A stretch of DNA of 64,000 nucleotides from Nematostella vectensis (Eukaryota; Cnidaria; Anthozoa; Actiniaria; Edwardsiidae). A program made the translations under genes and the position numbers. Location of the stretch: contig NC_064044.1 of NCBI RefSeq assembly GCF_932526225.1, forward strand, positions 15,253,453-15,317,452, in the 5' to 3' direction. Shown here one piece after another: positions 23,831 through 35,700 of this stretch (position 1 is the first letter of the stretch; every line of letters begins with the position of its first letter). The notes under the pieces were generated by a model. The model ran no database searches. It worked only from the letters and a program-made list of their open reading frames with translations, and was not told the origin of the DNA.

Positions 23831-24172
23831 TTCTTCCATTTTTTTAAAGCTACATTCCATCAAAAGATGATTCTTGTAACTTATAAATCAAAACGTTAAA
23901 ATAAAAATGTGAATGAATTGAGGGGATTTAGTGGATGGCAAGTTCTTATGTTGTTCTTGGAAAAACTTCTTGGTTTTTGTATGAGTCTGTGTGTGCAAAG
24001 TGATTTAATAAGCATCTTTGTTAACATGACGGCGTTGATGTTTGAGAGGAATAAGATATTTCGAGGTGTCCAACTGGGTCTGGTTTGAATGGAGTATGTA
24101 GAGCATGGATAATCTTTGGTTTTCCCTCCTGCTCTAGCGTTTCCCAGTCTAGCTCTTTTTTAACATTTCGCG

Positions 24173-25860
24173 TCACACTTGATGTATAGTGGTAGCGACT
24201 AGTGGTAGTACAAAACGAGCAGCTCTCCTTTGCACCATCTCTAGATTGTAAATGTCCTTTTTAGTGTATGGGTCCCAGGCGTCAACAGCATATTCTAGTA
24301 AAGGGGGGGCCAGGCTTGCGTATGCCAGTGTCTTGTTGGGAGCAGGCGAGCTGATCTTTAAACTCCGCCTTAGAAAACCAAGGGTTGGTAACCATGGAGA
24401 CATGAGCGCTCCATTGTAGGTCTGAGGTGCGTGTGATTCCGAGATACTTTGCAGCATCCACAGGTTTTAAGACCATTCCATGTAGGGCATAGTCATGAAC
24501 AATTGGTTTGCGTTTTCTAGTAACCCGTGAGACATTACACTTACTGGCGTTGAAATCCATTTGCCAAGTCTTTCTCCAGGCTTCAAGCTTTTGCAGATCG
24601 TTCTGAAGGAATGCTGTGTCTTGGTGTGACTGGACACCCAGATACTGAACGGTGTCATCTGCGAACAATCTTACGGTTGAATCTAGCTGGTTTGGTAGGT
24701 CATTGATAAAGAGTCAAAATAAGCAAGGTGCCAAGACCGAGCCCTGTGGGTCACCTGACTGCACGCTGGCATCATTGGAGTAGTCGCGCCACCAAGAACA
24801 ACCTTTTACCTTTTGAGATCGCCTGGCGAGGAAAGACCTAATTCAGCCAAGGGTTTTATTTCCTACACCATGATGGTCCAGCTTCAGGAGGAGTTGCTCA
24901 TGGCCAACTCGATCGAAAGCCTTGGAGAAATCCATAATGAGTAAATCAGTTTGGCCCTCCCCCTGCATATGAAAAGCCAGATCATTAATCACTTCAATGA
25001 GTGTTGTGTTGTACACGACCAACCATCTCTGAATCCATGCTAGAAGCGTTAAATATATTGTGCTTTTTCGTGTGTCTCATGATGATGCTTGTTTTTAATG
25101 TGTTCCATAAGTTTGCAAGAAATGCATGTGAGAGAAATTGGACGGTTAGTTTTTAGGTGTTACATATATGCTGTCTTCCAGTCTCCCGGAACTTCACCGC
25201 ACTCATAACACTTCCTTAAATATAAGTGTTAGCATAGTAGCCATAGTTCTGGACATTTCTTTGAGCACTTTATTTTGATGTTTACAGGGCCTTTGTAGTC
25301 TTTCAAGTTTTGGAGAAGTTTCCTGCTTCAGTCATTTTAATATCATCCATGCCTTGATAGGGGGTTTAGACAGTAGATTGTAGATAATCAAGGTTTCTGT
25401 GGTAAAAACCTACTTGATGTCCAAAACGTTTTACTGCAGGACTGGTGCTCGGCTTCTTTGTCTGGTGTTATAAACGTTTCAACATACCTCCAGTATTCAT
25501 CATTTGTTTTTGGATCATTTTCTTCAGGATGATTTAGTTTCCAGACAACCTCGTACGCGACAGTCTCAAAAGACAGCTAGGGTTACTTTATCGGGCTCCT
25601 TGGCTTTTGTGATGTCATCATGATGTCATCTTTTACTGCAAGAGGGGACTAGTGGTTGTGCTGTGACCTGTATGCGCTAAAAGTGTCCTTTTAAATGCTG
25701 TCAGGATGGAAACAAAGTCTCTCATTTGACCAAGCACCAGGCCCTCGTTTGACAGGAAAAGTAGAAAAGAGATATGACGTAGGTCGTCCTTATCGTCGAC
25801 CTGCTTGGGGATAGGGCTTATACGAGCCACTTCCCACGCGGACGGAGAAACCTTTTGCGA
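24173..25860 (-). pseudogene. CR1/L2/Jockey-type LINE reverse transcriptase, decayed
   Basis: Minus-strand RT remnant. From its 5' end: 25830-25633 carries ARISPIPKQVDD and LVLGQMRDF with GHSTTT, the beginning of the RT domain. Around 24890-24700 are pieces of the palm with GDPQGSVL. Then 24668-24282 has FADDTVQYL (the YADD-type catalytic box, here FADD), LQKLEAWRKTWQMDFNASKC and KYLGI. Finally 24457-24173 has LLEYAVDAWDPY and VQRRAARFV, the LINE C-terminal connection. Several frameshifts and stops separate these blocks. The endonuclease domain was not seen. Confidence 0.85.
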
Positions 25861-26229
25861 GATACAAGTATTTAAAATGGGTCGATGTTGAAGTTTGTCA
25901 GCGGCGCATTTAATGGAATTTCACGGGGAACCATTCGTACGCTACCCACCGTACCACATGAGCAGCCTGTTTCTTGAATGTCATTAGAACTTGAGGGCAG
26001 GAGACAGGTTTCTAGGTGAGGCCACAAACAAGGTCATCCTCGGAAACCCAGGGCGTCAAGAAGGAGGCGGAACAAGGTCAAGGTCCTCCGGTAGAGATTG
26101 GATTAGATCCAAGATGTCATTAGCAAGGGTGGGGGTAGCGCCGCTTAGTGGCGGAAGTGAGTTTCCATCAGGGTCAAACCTGAAGCCAAACAGAGTTGGC
26201 AAAGCCAAACAGATCCGAGTTGATGACAT

Positions 26230-26432
26230 AAGCGTTGATGACAGTCGATGAGAACTTTAGAGCTCTCACCGGTTGCGATCAAACGGCCTAGTTGAGAGTT
26301 GTCGAGAGCGGTCACGTTCATCCAAGAATCAGTGAAGTCAAATCTATCCAAATTTACTTTTTGTGAAAACTACTGAAAGTCGAATCTGAAAATGTTCAAA
26401 GTGAATGAGGGTCGATGAGAGTGCACGGTCAC
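26230..26432. mobile_element. MITE-like repeat, inverted relative of the SLC20 intron 6 insertions
   Basis: Read on the minus strand it shares GTGCACTCTCATC, CTCATTCACTTT and CAGATTCGAC with 6549-6862 and 42205-42480. It lies about 350 bp upstream of the SLC20 copy B start codon. Confidence 0.5.
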
Positions 26433-26781
26433 AAGGTCAAGGTGACGATGGCCCTTTACCAATCCTAGCATTGAGCTCATCATGTTTTTCCCGTTCCAAA
26501 TTTAATAAATACCGTCTTTGCGTACGTGAGTGTCATGTTACAACAACACTGCTAGCAGGGGCGTCGAGGACCGTTTTAAACGCCATGGGGTATGGTATAG
26601 CTCAGATAAGGTCACGCGACGACCGGGTTATGTTATCAAACACGGAGGGCGCGTCGCAAACAAGGAACAATTCTGCCAAATTAGACTAGAGAAATTCGTG
26701 AGTAATGAATTTAGCCTAACAAACTGCACCTACTTCCCTTGCCCAGAGCGACCATTTTGACTCCCTCTCAAATTAAGAGCA
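26433..26781 (+). promoter_or_regulatory. Upstream region of SLC20 copy B
   Basis: Proximal 5' flank or 5' UTR of copy B. I see no clear TATA box or other motif that I would name. A further untranslated exon cannot be excluded. Confidence 0.3.
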
Positions 26782-29700
26782 ATGTTGGAACCGCAAGATT
26801 CCGAATATCTATGGATTGTGATTGTAGGGTTTATCCTAGCCTTTGTGCTAGCATTTGGTATTGGGGCTAACGATGTAGCGAACTCTTTTGGGACTTCGGT
26901 TGGTTCAAAAGTACTAACGCTGAAGCAAGCATGTTTTATCGCAAGCATATTCGAAGTCGCCGGCGCTGTTCTCATCGGGGCGCGCGTTTCTGGTAAGTTT
27001 ACGTGTACGTATACCTATGTCATAAATTTTACTACTTTTTATCATGAACGCACTCCATAAAAGGGATGTGCCTCAGTAAGCCGTCGTTCCTGCGAGACCT
27101 CGTCAAGCGCAGAGCCCCGTTTTAAAACGCCTAAAAAGATTCAGTTTTCGTTATTCTCACGCAAGAATAGCGTCATCGAGCACCCGTTGTTTTTGAATTT
27201 TATTTTCAATCGCATTTTCTTTTCGCCGTTATAGCAATCGAATTTCAAGCAGCTTCCTGTTATCGCCTTGTTGATATCGAGCGCTTTGCACTTGACTGAG
27301 TCTTATGGAAATGCTCGCTCCCATGTCGCTATGTCGTTATGTAACTAGTGTGCACCAGGCGTTATAGCGCGCGTTTGCACCGGCTATTTCGACATTCACC
27401 GGTTTAAATAAATTTTGGACTGGAATTACTATCATTACAATTTAATTTGTATTTGAATGGGGGAGGGGCAAACTTTTTTTTTTATTTTGGCCGCGTCCGT
27501 CAAAAGAACTGAGTAGACCTAACCGACCAAAAGATGGCTTATAACATGCTAAGTTTTTCACTCTTAGATTGCTAGTAGAATATTTGATTTCCAGATTATT
27601 ACTTAGTGGTCCATTGGATTTCTGCGACTTGATGCATCCATCTAAAAACAATATAACACGAAGGATATAACACTTGGATAAATAGATGGCTAAATTGTTA
27701 TCAACCATCAATGTCGCGTCAACCGATAAAAACGGCAGGGAATCTACTTAGCGTGAACAAAAAATTCGTTTCAAAGCATAGCGCGAGCCGGAAATTATTT
27801 AGTATAATAGCGTCCGCTAACTCAGTCTCTTGCCAAAGATTTTTTCGTAACTCGAGTCTATGAAAGCGATCATAAAAGCAATCGAAATATAAACAAGCAA
27901 ATATGTTCAAATATGTAACGCCCGATTGCGAGTGCAACATAAAGTCGGGAACGATTTGCTTTCATACCTTTTCAATAAATCTCTATCGCAGTGTATAAAA
28001 TACGCAAATAACTGTAAAGGCATCTAAATATTTCCCTTATACAAATAGGCTTGGAAGTGAGCCAACGGGTCGCACATTCTTAGCAACAGAACATTTGACG
28101 GAGGTCCGTGTGGAGATCGATGCTTTTAACTCGTGAATGCTTGCAATGCATTTACGAGTTATTGAAGGGACTTCTGTGTCACTCGATCGTCGGATGGTCG
28201 GATTGATCTTCCGTAAATTTTTTTGGTGGTCTTTCTGCAGTCTCACCCAGCGGCTTACGTACCTTCAGTTTGTACTAGTATCCACCAAATAGGATATAAT
28301 AGCACAGTAAAAAACTTTTTTTCCTCGAATCTCCAGCTCACCTCTCCCCCGTTCTTGTGGAAAAAACCCATATAATACCTAATAGATTTAGGTGCTTTCG
28401 GACTCCCGCCATTTTTAATTATTATCCGAAACTGGGTCTCTGAAAAAATATGGACCGGACCTACGTGGACCGGACCTCGGCGGACCGGGTTTTTGAAAAT
28501 ATTTTCTTAATACACACAGGAATACAAAGCTATCAAAATAAATAAAAATTTATCGAAAAGAAAAAAAGGCTTAAATCATGCTTATATTTTGCGTGTTCTC
28601 TGAACATATTTTGGGTACCTATTTTAACTCAACTTCCCGTTTGGTAGACTCGACTTCTTTATTGCGCACCTCTGCTTTACTTTTACTAGTTTATGTGTGT
28701 GCCGATGTAGTGTTTGTGTTTGTGGGGGGGGGGGGGGGGAGGGTATGCGACAAAGTTTTCTTTTTCATTACGGACTTTGCGCAAAAGTACAGGCTTGCTA
28801 ACAGGCTAAAACATCCCTCGCATTAAAACAATGTCAATTAGCATTATATCTTTCGTTTAGCGAAAGTATTATTTTACCACTCAAACACGGGGAGTAGATC
28901 GTCGTCTGTATCGGAATCATAGACATGTTCATTCAATCTGACGCAAGCTCTAACTGATTTTGTTGGCATTGAACAGTTGTTGGTCTTGTTATATCAAGCA
29001 AAGTCTCCAATAAAAAGTTACTGTTCTCACGGCAATCTAATTGTGTTTGTGCAGGACTCCTACGCAAAATGTAAGCAAGCTTTTTTTCTTTGACGACATT
29101 TTTTTTATTTTATGTATATGTTTGTGTATTAAAAAATAAATAAATAAATACACCCGGTCCGCCGAGGTCCGGTCCGCGTAGGTCCGGTCTTCACTTTACA
29201 GAGACCCCGATTAAGCATGTGCTTAAAGATGTGTGTAATTTGGCAACGGCGGACCTCGTGTCGAACATTTGGTTACGGTAGATGCATCAATAATTGAAGA
29301 ACAGAACCTTCTCCATATAGATAAATCCTACAAAATTGTAAGCACCGCCATGCAACCTAGCCTTGGTTGTAACTATACCTCTAGTTTGTTTAGGAGCTCA
29401 GATTCCTTATCTGTGAGCTGCGCTAACACCCTCTTCCGGCGAGGTCATAAACGGGTTAATCCGGCTAATGTTTTTTACAATATTGAAGAGTGCTCGCTTG
29501 TGTTTAAGGGGCGGACCATTTGACTTTGAGGGGGGGGGGGGGGGGGTGATTTTGAAAAAAAATATCCTGCAAGCAACATTTCAAAGAAAAATATTGCATG
29601 CAAAGCAAATGAGCGGAAAAAAATTTCATGCACAAGTTTAAGAAAAAAATGTTGCAAAACCATAGTATGAAAAGATGAACTCTATAAAATAAAATTCTGT

Positions 29701-32700
29701 GATAACTTTGATGTTTTTTACTCTATAAAACGTTTTCCTCTGTATTTTTGAAATGTATACTTTGTATTTCTTCTCAAAATATTCTTGAAAGTTTCTATTG
29801 GTTGAGACTCGCCTTTTCCACCTATCACACCCTAGTTGAAACTTATAAGTTGTCTGGTCTCCTCCTATCAGATGGAACTAGTTCCGGGCTAGTTCCAATG
29901 GTTTTATTTTAGAAATTTCATTCTGAAATAAAACAAAAGTGCTTATGTCTGAAGAAATTTAAACGATGATTGCTATAATGCCCTTTGCAATCATTTTTAG
30001 AAAAAAATACCCAAAAGTTAATTTGTACAACAGAAGTCACAAACTTATAAATACTATATATATATTTATAGGCAGAGATACCAACCGTCGATTATAATTC
30101 AGGAGATTGTATCTATATAAATGCTTGCCCCCTAAAATATCCTTGTTTTGTGGAATATTTCAACAGAACCTTAATAGACATTCTAACAAATGTGGGAGAT
30201 TTCAAAGAAGCTTTTTTGTGCTATTTTATTTGATTCAATATGCAAGGTAAAAGCTTGATAGCGAAGACTCTTTTGGCTATGACACGAAGGTCTTACCATG
30301 TATAATCCCTATATCTAGTAAGTTTATTGAATTATAATTTCAATCTATTTTAAGGTCAAAAAGAATGAAACGCAACGTATGGAGTTCTATTTTAGAGACA
30401 TAGGACGAGAAAAGAAAAAAAAATGCCGATTGGAAAAAAATGCTGCAAAAGGACGTGGAAAAAAATTCTGCATAGCAGTACACGGGAAAAAAAACCTGCA
30501 CATCCGATGGGCAAAACAAATTCTTAAAGCCCCCCCCCCCCCCCCCCCCCCCCCCCACCCCCCTCAAAAGTCAAATGGTCCGTCACTATTAGTGGCCATC
30601 GTCGGTCGAATCGTCACCAGTTTTACCAAATATCAAACCGCAAATCAGTTCTATGACAGCAGTATGACATCACTCCGTAGCGACTACAGAGCCACCAAGG
30701 GAGCACGGCAGAATGTGTTTCAATTTAACGCGCGAGTACGATTCTTACGAAAATAAACCACTTTTTTAGGCAACGCGTCATCTGTGTTTGTTTTGTAAGA
30801 GGAGTCATCACTTGCGCTGTTGGGGGCGCTTGGCTTGGATGTGGATTGTGTCTGTCAACATGCGTATCCGATATCTTCACCCCAAACAGTGGTGAATCCC
30901 CTTACAAAACAAACACAGATGACGCGTTGCTAAAGAAGTGGTTTATTTTCGTAAGAATCGTAGTCGCGCGTTAAATTGAAACACATTCTGCCGTGCTTCT
31001 TTGTATGTAGTGATGCTTGTAATACTTTGCTATTCCAAATCTCGTTGCTATGCCAAATTACAACCTGATCCGCTTCTAGGGCTAAGATTCAAATCAGATT
31101 TTATTTGATTAACGCACTGCGGTCGATTTTGGACTTAAACGATGGGAACAAAAATCATTTTCGAGCAATGTGGCTATTATCCGCACGAATACCATAGACT
31201 CTCGACTATTTAAGGCGTTCTGGAACTTTTGTGAACTTGTATCCATGGGATTATCATCTCTTTATTACGCGCTCTCCCTATTTGAGTGTTCTACCCCACC
31301 ACCTCCACGCACACGCCCAACATCTCTGCCCCGCTACTTCCATGCACACTACCTACATCCCTGCCCCGCTACCTCCATGCACACGCCCTACATCCCTGCC
31401 CCACTACCTCCATGAACACGCCCAGCATCCCTGCCCCGCTACCTCCATGCACACGCCCTACATCCCTGCCCCGCTACCTCCATGCACACGCCCTATATCC
31501 CTGCCCCACCACCTCCATGCACACGCCCAACATCCCTGCCCCACTACCTCCATGCACACGCCCAACATCCCTGCCCCGCTACCTCCATGCACACGCCCTA
31601 CATCCCTGCCCCGCTACCTCCATGCACACGCCCTACATCCCTGCCCCGCTACCTCTATGCACACGCCCAACATCCCTGCCCCGCTACCTCCATGCACACG
31701 CCCTACATCCCTGCCCCACCACCTCCATGCACACGCCCAACATCCCTGCCCCACTACCTCCATGCACACGCCCTACATCCCTGCCCCACCACCTCCATGA
31801 ACACGCCCAACATCCCTGCCCCGCTACCTCCATGCACACGCCCTACATCCCTGACCCACTACCTCCATGCACACGTCCTACATCCCTGCCCCACTACCTC
31901 CATGCACACGCCCTACATCCCTGCCCCGCTACCTCCATGCACACGCCCAACATCCCTGCCCCACTACCTCCATGCACACGCCCTACATCCCTGACCCACT
32001 ACCTACATGTACACGCCCTACATCCCTGCCCCGCTACCTCCATGCACACGCCCTACATCCCTGCCCCACCACCTCCATGCACACGCCCAACATCCCTGCC
32101 CCACTACCTCCATGCACACGCCCTACATCCCTGCCCCACCACCTCCATGAACACGCCCAACATCCCTGCCCCGCTACCTCCATGCACACGCCCTACATCC
32201 CTGACCCACTACCTCCATGCACACGTCCTACATCCCTGCCCCACTACCTCCATGCACACGCCCTACATCCCTGCCCCGCTACCTCCATGCACACGCCCAA
32301 CATCCCTGCCCCACTACCTCCATGCACACGCCCTACATCCCTGACCCACTACCTACATGTACACGCCCTACATCCCTGCCCCGCTACCTCCATGCACACG
32401 CCCTACATCCCTGCCCCGCTACCTCCATGCACACGCCCTACATCCCTGCCCCGCTACCTCATGCACACGCCCTAAATCCCTGCCCCACCACCTCGATGCT
32501 CACGCCCTACATCCCTGCCCCACCACCTCCATGCACACGCCCTATATCCCTGCCCCGCTACCTCCATGCACACGCCCTACATCTTTGCCCCGCTACCTCC
32601 ATCCACACGCCCTACATCCCTGCTCCACTACCTCCATGCACACGGCCTACATTCCTGCCCCACCACCTCCATGCACACGCCCTACATCCCTGCCCCACCA

Positions 32701-35700
32701 CCTCCATGCACACGCCCTACATCCCTGCCCCACCACCTCCGTGCACACGCCCAACATCCCTGCCCCGCTACCTCCATGCACACGCCCAACATCCCTGACC
32801 CACCACCTCCATGCACACGCCCTACATCCCTGCCCCGCTACCTCATGCACACGCCCTACATCCCTGCCCCACCACCTCAATGCACACGCCCAACATCCCT
32901 GCCCCACCACCTCCATGCACACGCCCTACATCCCTGCCCCGCTACCTCAATGCACACGCCCTACATCCCTGCTCCACTACCTCCATGCACACGGCCTACA
33001 TTCCTGCCCCACCACCTCCATGCACACGCCCTACATCCCTGCCCCACCACCTCCATGCACACGCCCTACATCCCTGCCCCACCACCTCCGTGCACACGCC
33101 CAACATCCCTGCCCCGCTACCTCCATGCACACGCCCTACATCCTTGCCCCGCTACCTTCATGCACACGCCCTACATCCCTGCCCCACCACCTCCGTGCAC
33201 ACGCCCAACATCCCTGACCCACCACCTCCATGCACACGCCCTACATCTTTGCCCCGCTACCTTCATGCACACGCCCTACATCGTTCCACCCTCCCACCGT
33301 TTGCCCTTGCGCCTCGGTACGAATACCATTCTCGCCATAAGCCAGGGTATATTTTCCTAAAAAAGGTTATAAATTTCCTGCAGCTCTGTCCGAGGGTTCC
33401 GACTTTATCAATTCGATTTAAGTAGCATAGCAAATGACAGTTCTGCGTCTACTGTGTTGGTAACACCGCCACACAAACCACCTAAACAAAAGCTTGAAAT
33501 AAAATACGGGTTGTGTGTATCTAATAATAACCGATGATCACAAGGGAATGGACACCGTAGAAAGCATTTTAATTTTATACGGAACTATTTTTTGTACACA
33601 CCATCCCCGATTGCGACGCTCTGTTTCTCACTGCTTCGCTTGATCTACTTTTCTAAAGGCCTCCAAAAAGCATACAGATTTACTTATAAATTCAACAACG
33701 CTAATTAAATATTCTAGGCATATAGTATTACGTCTTTTACGATTTTTTATCTTGGCTTACACGGTTTCCAAAGGCCTTTTATACGAAAAATTGTTTTCCT
33801 AGCGTTCATAAGCTTTTTTAAACCAGTTACCTCTGAGCCTTCTTATTCGTCGTATTTATTTTTTTAAAGTCAGACGAAAAGTAGACGAGGGTGATCGTCC
33901 TATCTTTTAGAGAATAAAACTTCGACCAACTGCTTTTCCCTGGCGGAAGTTGAAGGATTTTTTCGATTCTGCTATCTCTTAGGGTATAAAATAAGACCAA
34001 ATTTCCCTAGGAGGAGCTTTTAAACACCGTTAAAACTTGCTCTTAGGGTTAAACATTCCTTCGACCACAGTTTGCTATCTCTTAGGGTATAAGGGTAAGA
34101 ATTTCTGTTGACCACACCCAAAGTGCTATCATTTAAGGTTAAAATTGATTTTTCCTACGATCACCCCCATTTGTCCCCGTATAAATAATAAAAGACGCGC
34201 GGTTGCGCAAATTAGTAACATCTGTAATATCGAGGTATTCTCGTCAACACTCGGAAAAAAAGGCCGTTGCATGGAAGGCCTCGAATATATTATATAATTA
34301 TAATAATTAATATAATGAATGACATCCCTAGGCTTTTAACAAACAGAAGCTCAATTATGTGACATACATGATAAAAGCTTTAACTATTTTCCTAAGCTTT
34401 TGTTGTAATAACATTAATATTTTTAATCATTTTTAGACACTGTGCGCAAAGGTATCATTGACATCAACTCTTTTAATGGTACTGAGGAGTATGCCATGGT
34501 TGGCTCCCTCTCAGCGCTTACTGGCACTAGCGTCTGGTTACTGGTCGCCACATTCTTTAACCTACCGGTGTCTGGCACCCATAGTGTTGTTGGGGCTACA
34601 ATGGGCTTTGCTCTGGTAGCTCAGGGCCTACATGGAGTGCAGTGGAAGACATTTGGGAAGATCGGTAAGTTGCTGTTTTATCAAATTGCCCAACAAAGAA
34701 TAACATTTTTCAGGCAGTGTCAGGATTACATATGCATAGAATCTCTCAGAGCATTGTGTGTGTATGTATCAACTAGATAGAGACCTCAAAGCCATTCTTT
34801 TTATTACTTTTGTGCCATTTGTATTTTCAGCTGGTTCATGGGTCGTGTCGCCTCTCCTATCAGGTCTCATCAGCTCCCTCCTCTTCATGCTTGTCAGGCG
34901 TATCATTCTTAGAAAGGTAAGTGGATAATTTATGCTTTGTCGGTCAAATCATTTTAAATACATGAGCAGATAAGTTTTACTTGTCAGATGTATCATTCTA
35001 AGGAAGATATAGTATAGGTTAGACTTGTCCAAGTCGCCTCTTTAATTTTCAATCGCGCGATCTAATGGGCATTTTCCTCAGTAAACAAAGTAATCAAAAA
35101 TGGGCGCGTGGAGAGGACGACTTGCTTCGCGAATTCAATTTTGATTTGCATTTTTTTTTCCACGAATTTAATAGCTTGTTGAATGGAAATCATTTTGAAA
35201 TAGGTACTAAAAAATGTCCGAAAAAAAAGCAACCATGACATTAAAATGCGACGTAAGTCACATTTTCTCGCGCTCCGATTGGATGTTAACACCTATTTTC
35301 GAATGTATGCGGAATCCCGGTTTTCCGATTCTGTCATTCGACATAATCATTCGAGAAGAGTATTACTTTGTGGATGATCTAACCATTCTAGAATTTGAGA
35401 CGATCTCTCAATCGATATCTTGACATCACCCTACATAAGGTATATTGCTAAGCTCTTCTCTCGACACAATCCAGTCGCTCAAAACACGAAAGAGTTTAGC
35501 GAAGATATGCACTGGAGAGTAAATTTCTATCAAATATTTACAAGACTCATCTGTTGGAGACACTTGCAGGACACTTTTTTTTTGTTTACTATTGCCAGCA
35601 AACGCTGATAACTGTATTTTAAAATCTATGTTAGAAACCAAACCAGAGTTATATCGAACATAAAATAAAATAAAATAAAATAAAATAAAACGATGAGTAC

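Larger units (their letters stand above)
26993..34436 (+). other. Intron 1 of SLC20 copy B (7.4 kb)
   Basis: Donor GTAAGT at 26993 and acceptor TTTTTAG at 34436. From left to right it holds unremarkable sequence (to 28433), three inverted-repeat elements (28434-29207, 29511-30583, 30698-31005), a 35-bp minisatellite (31286-33285), and AT-rich sequence with a degenerate repeat of GCTATCTCTTAGGGTATAA type (about 33965-34150). Confidence 0.7.

Noticed and set aside
31286-33285. CRISPR-like appearance of regular repeats
   Set aside because: Units are contiguous with no unique spacers, and the genome is eukaryotic.
31286-33360. Long Pro/His-rich ORFs (up to 352 codons) on the plus strand
   Set aside because: They come from a 35-bp minisatellite whose unit has no stop in any frame, and they lie inside an intron.
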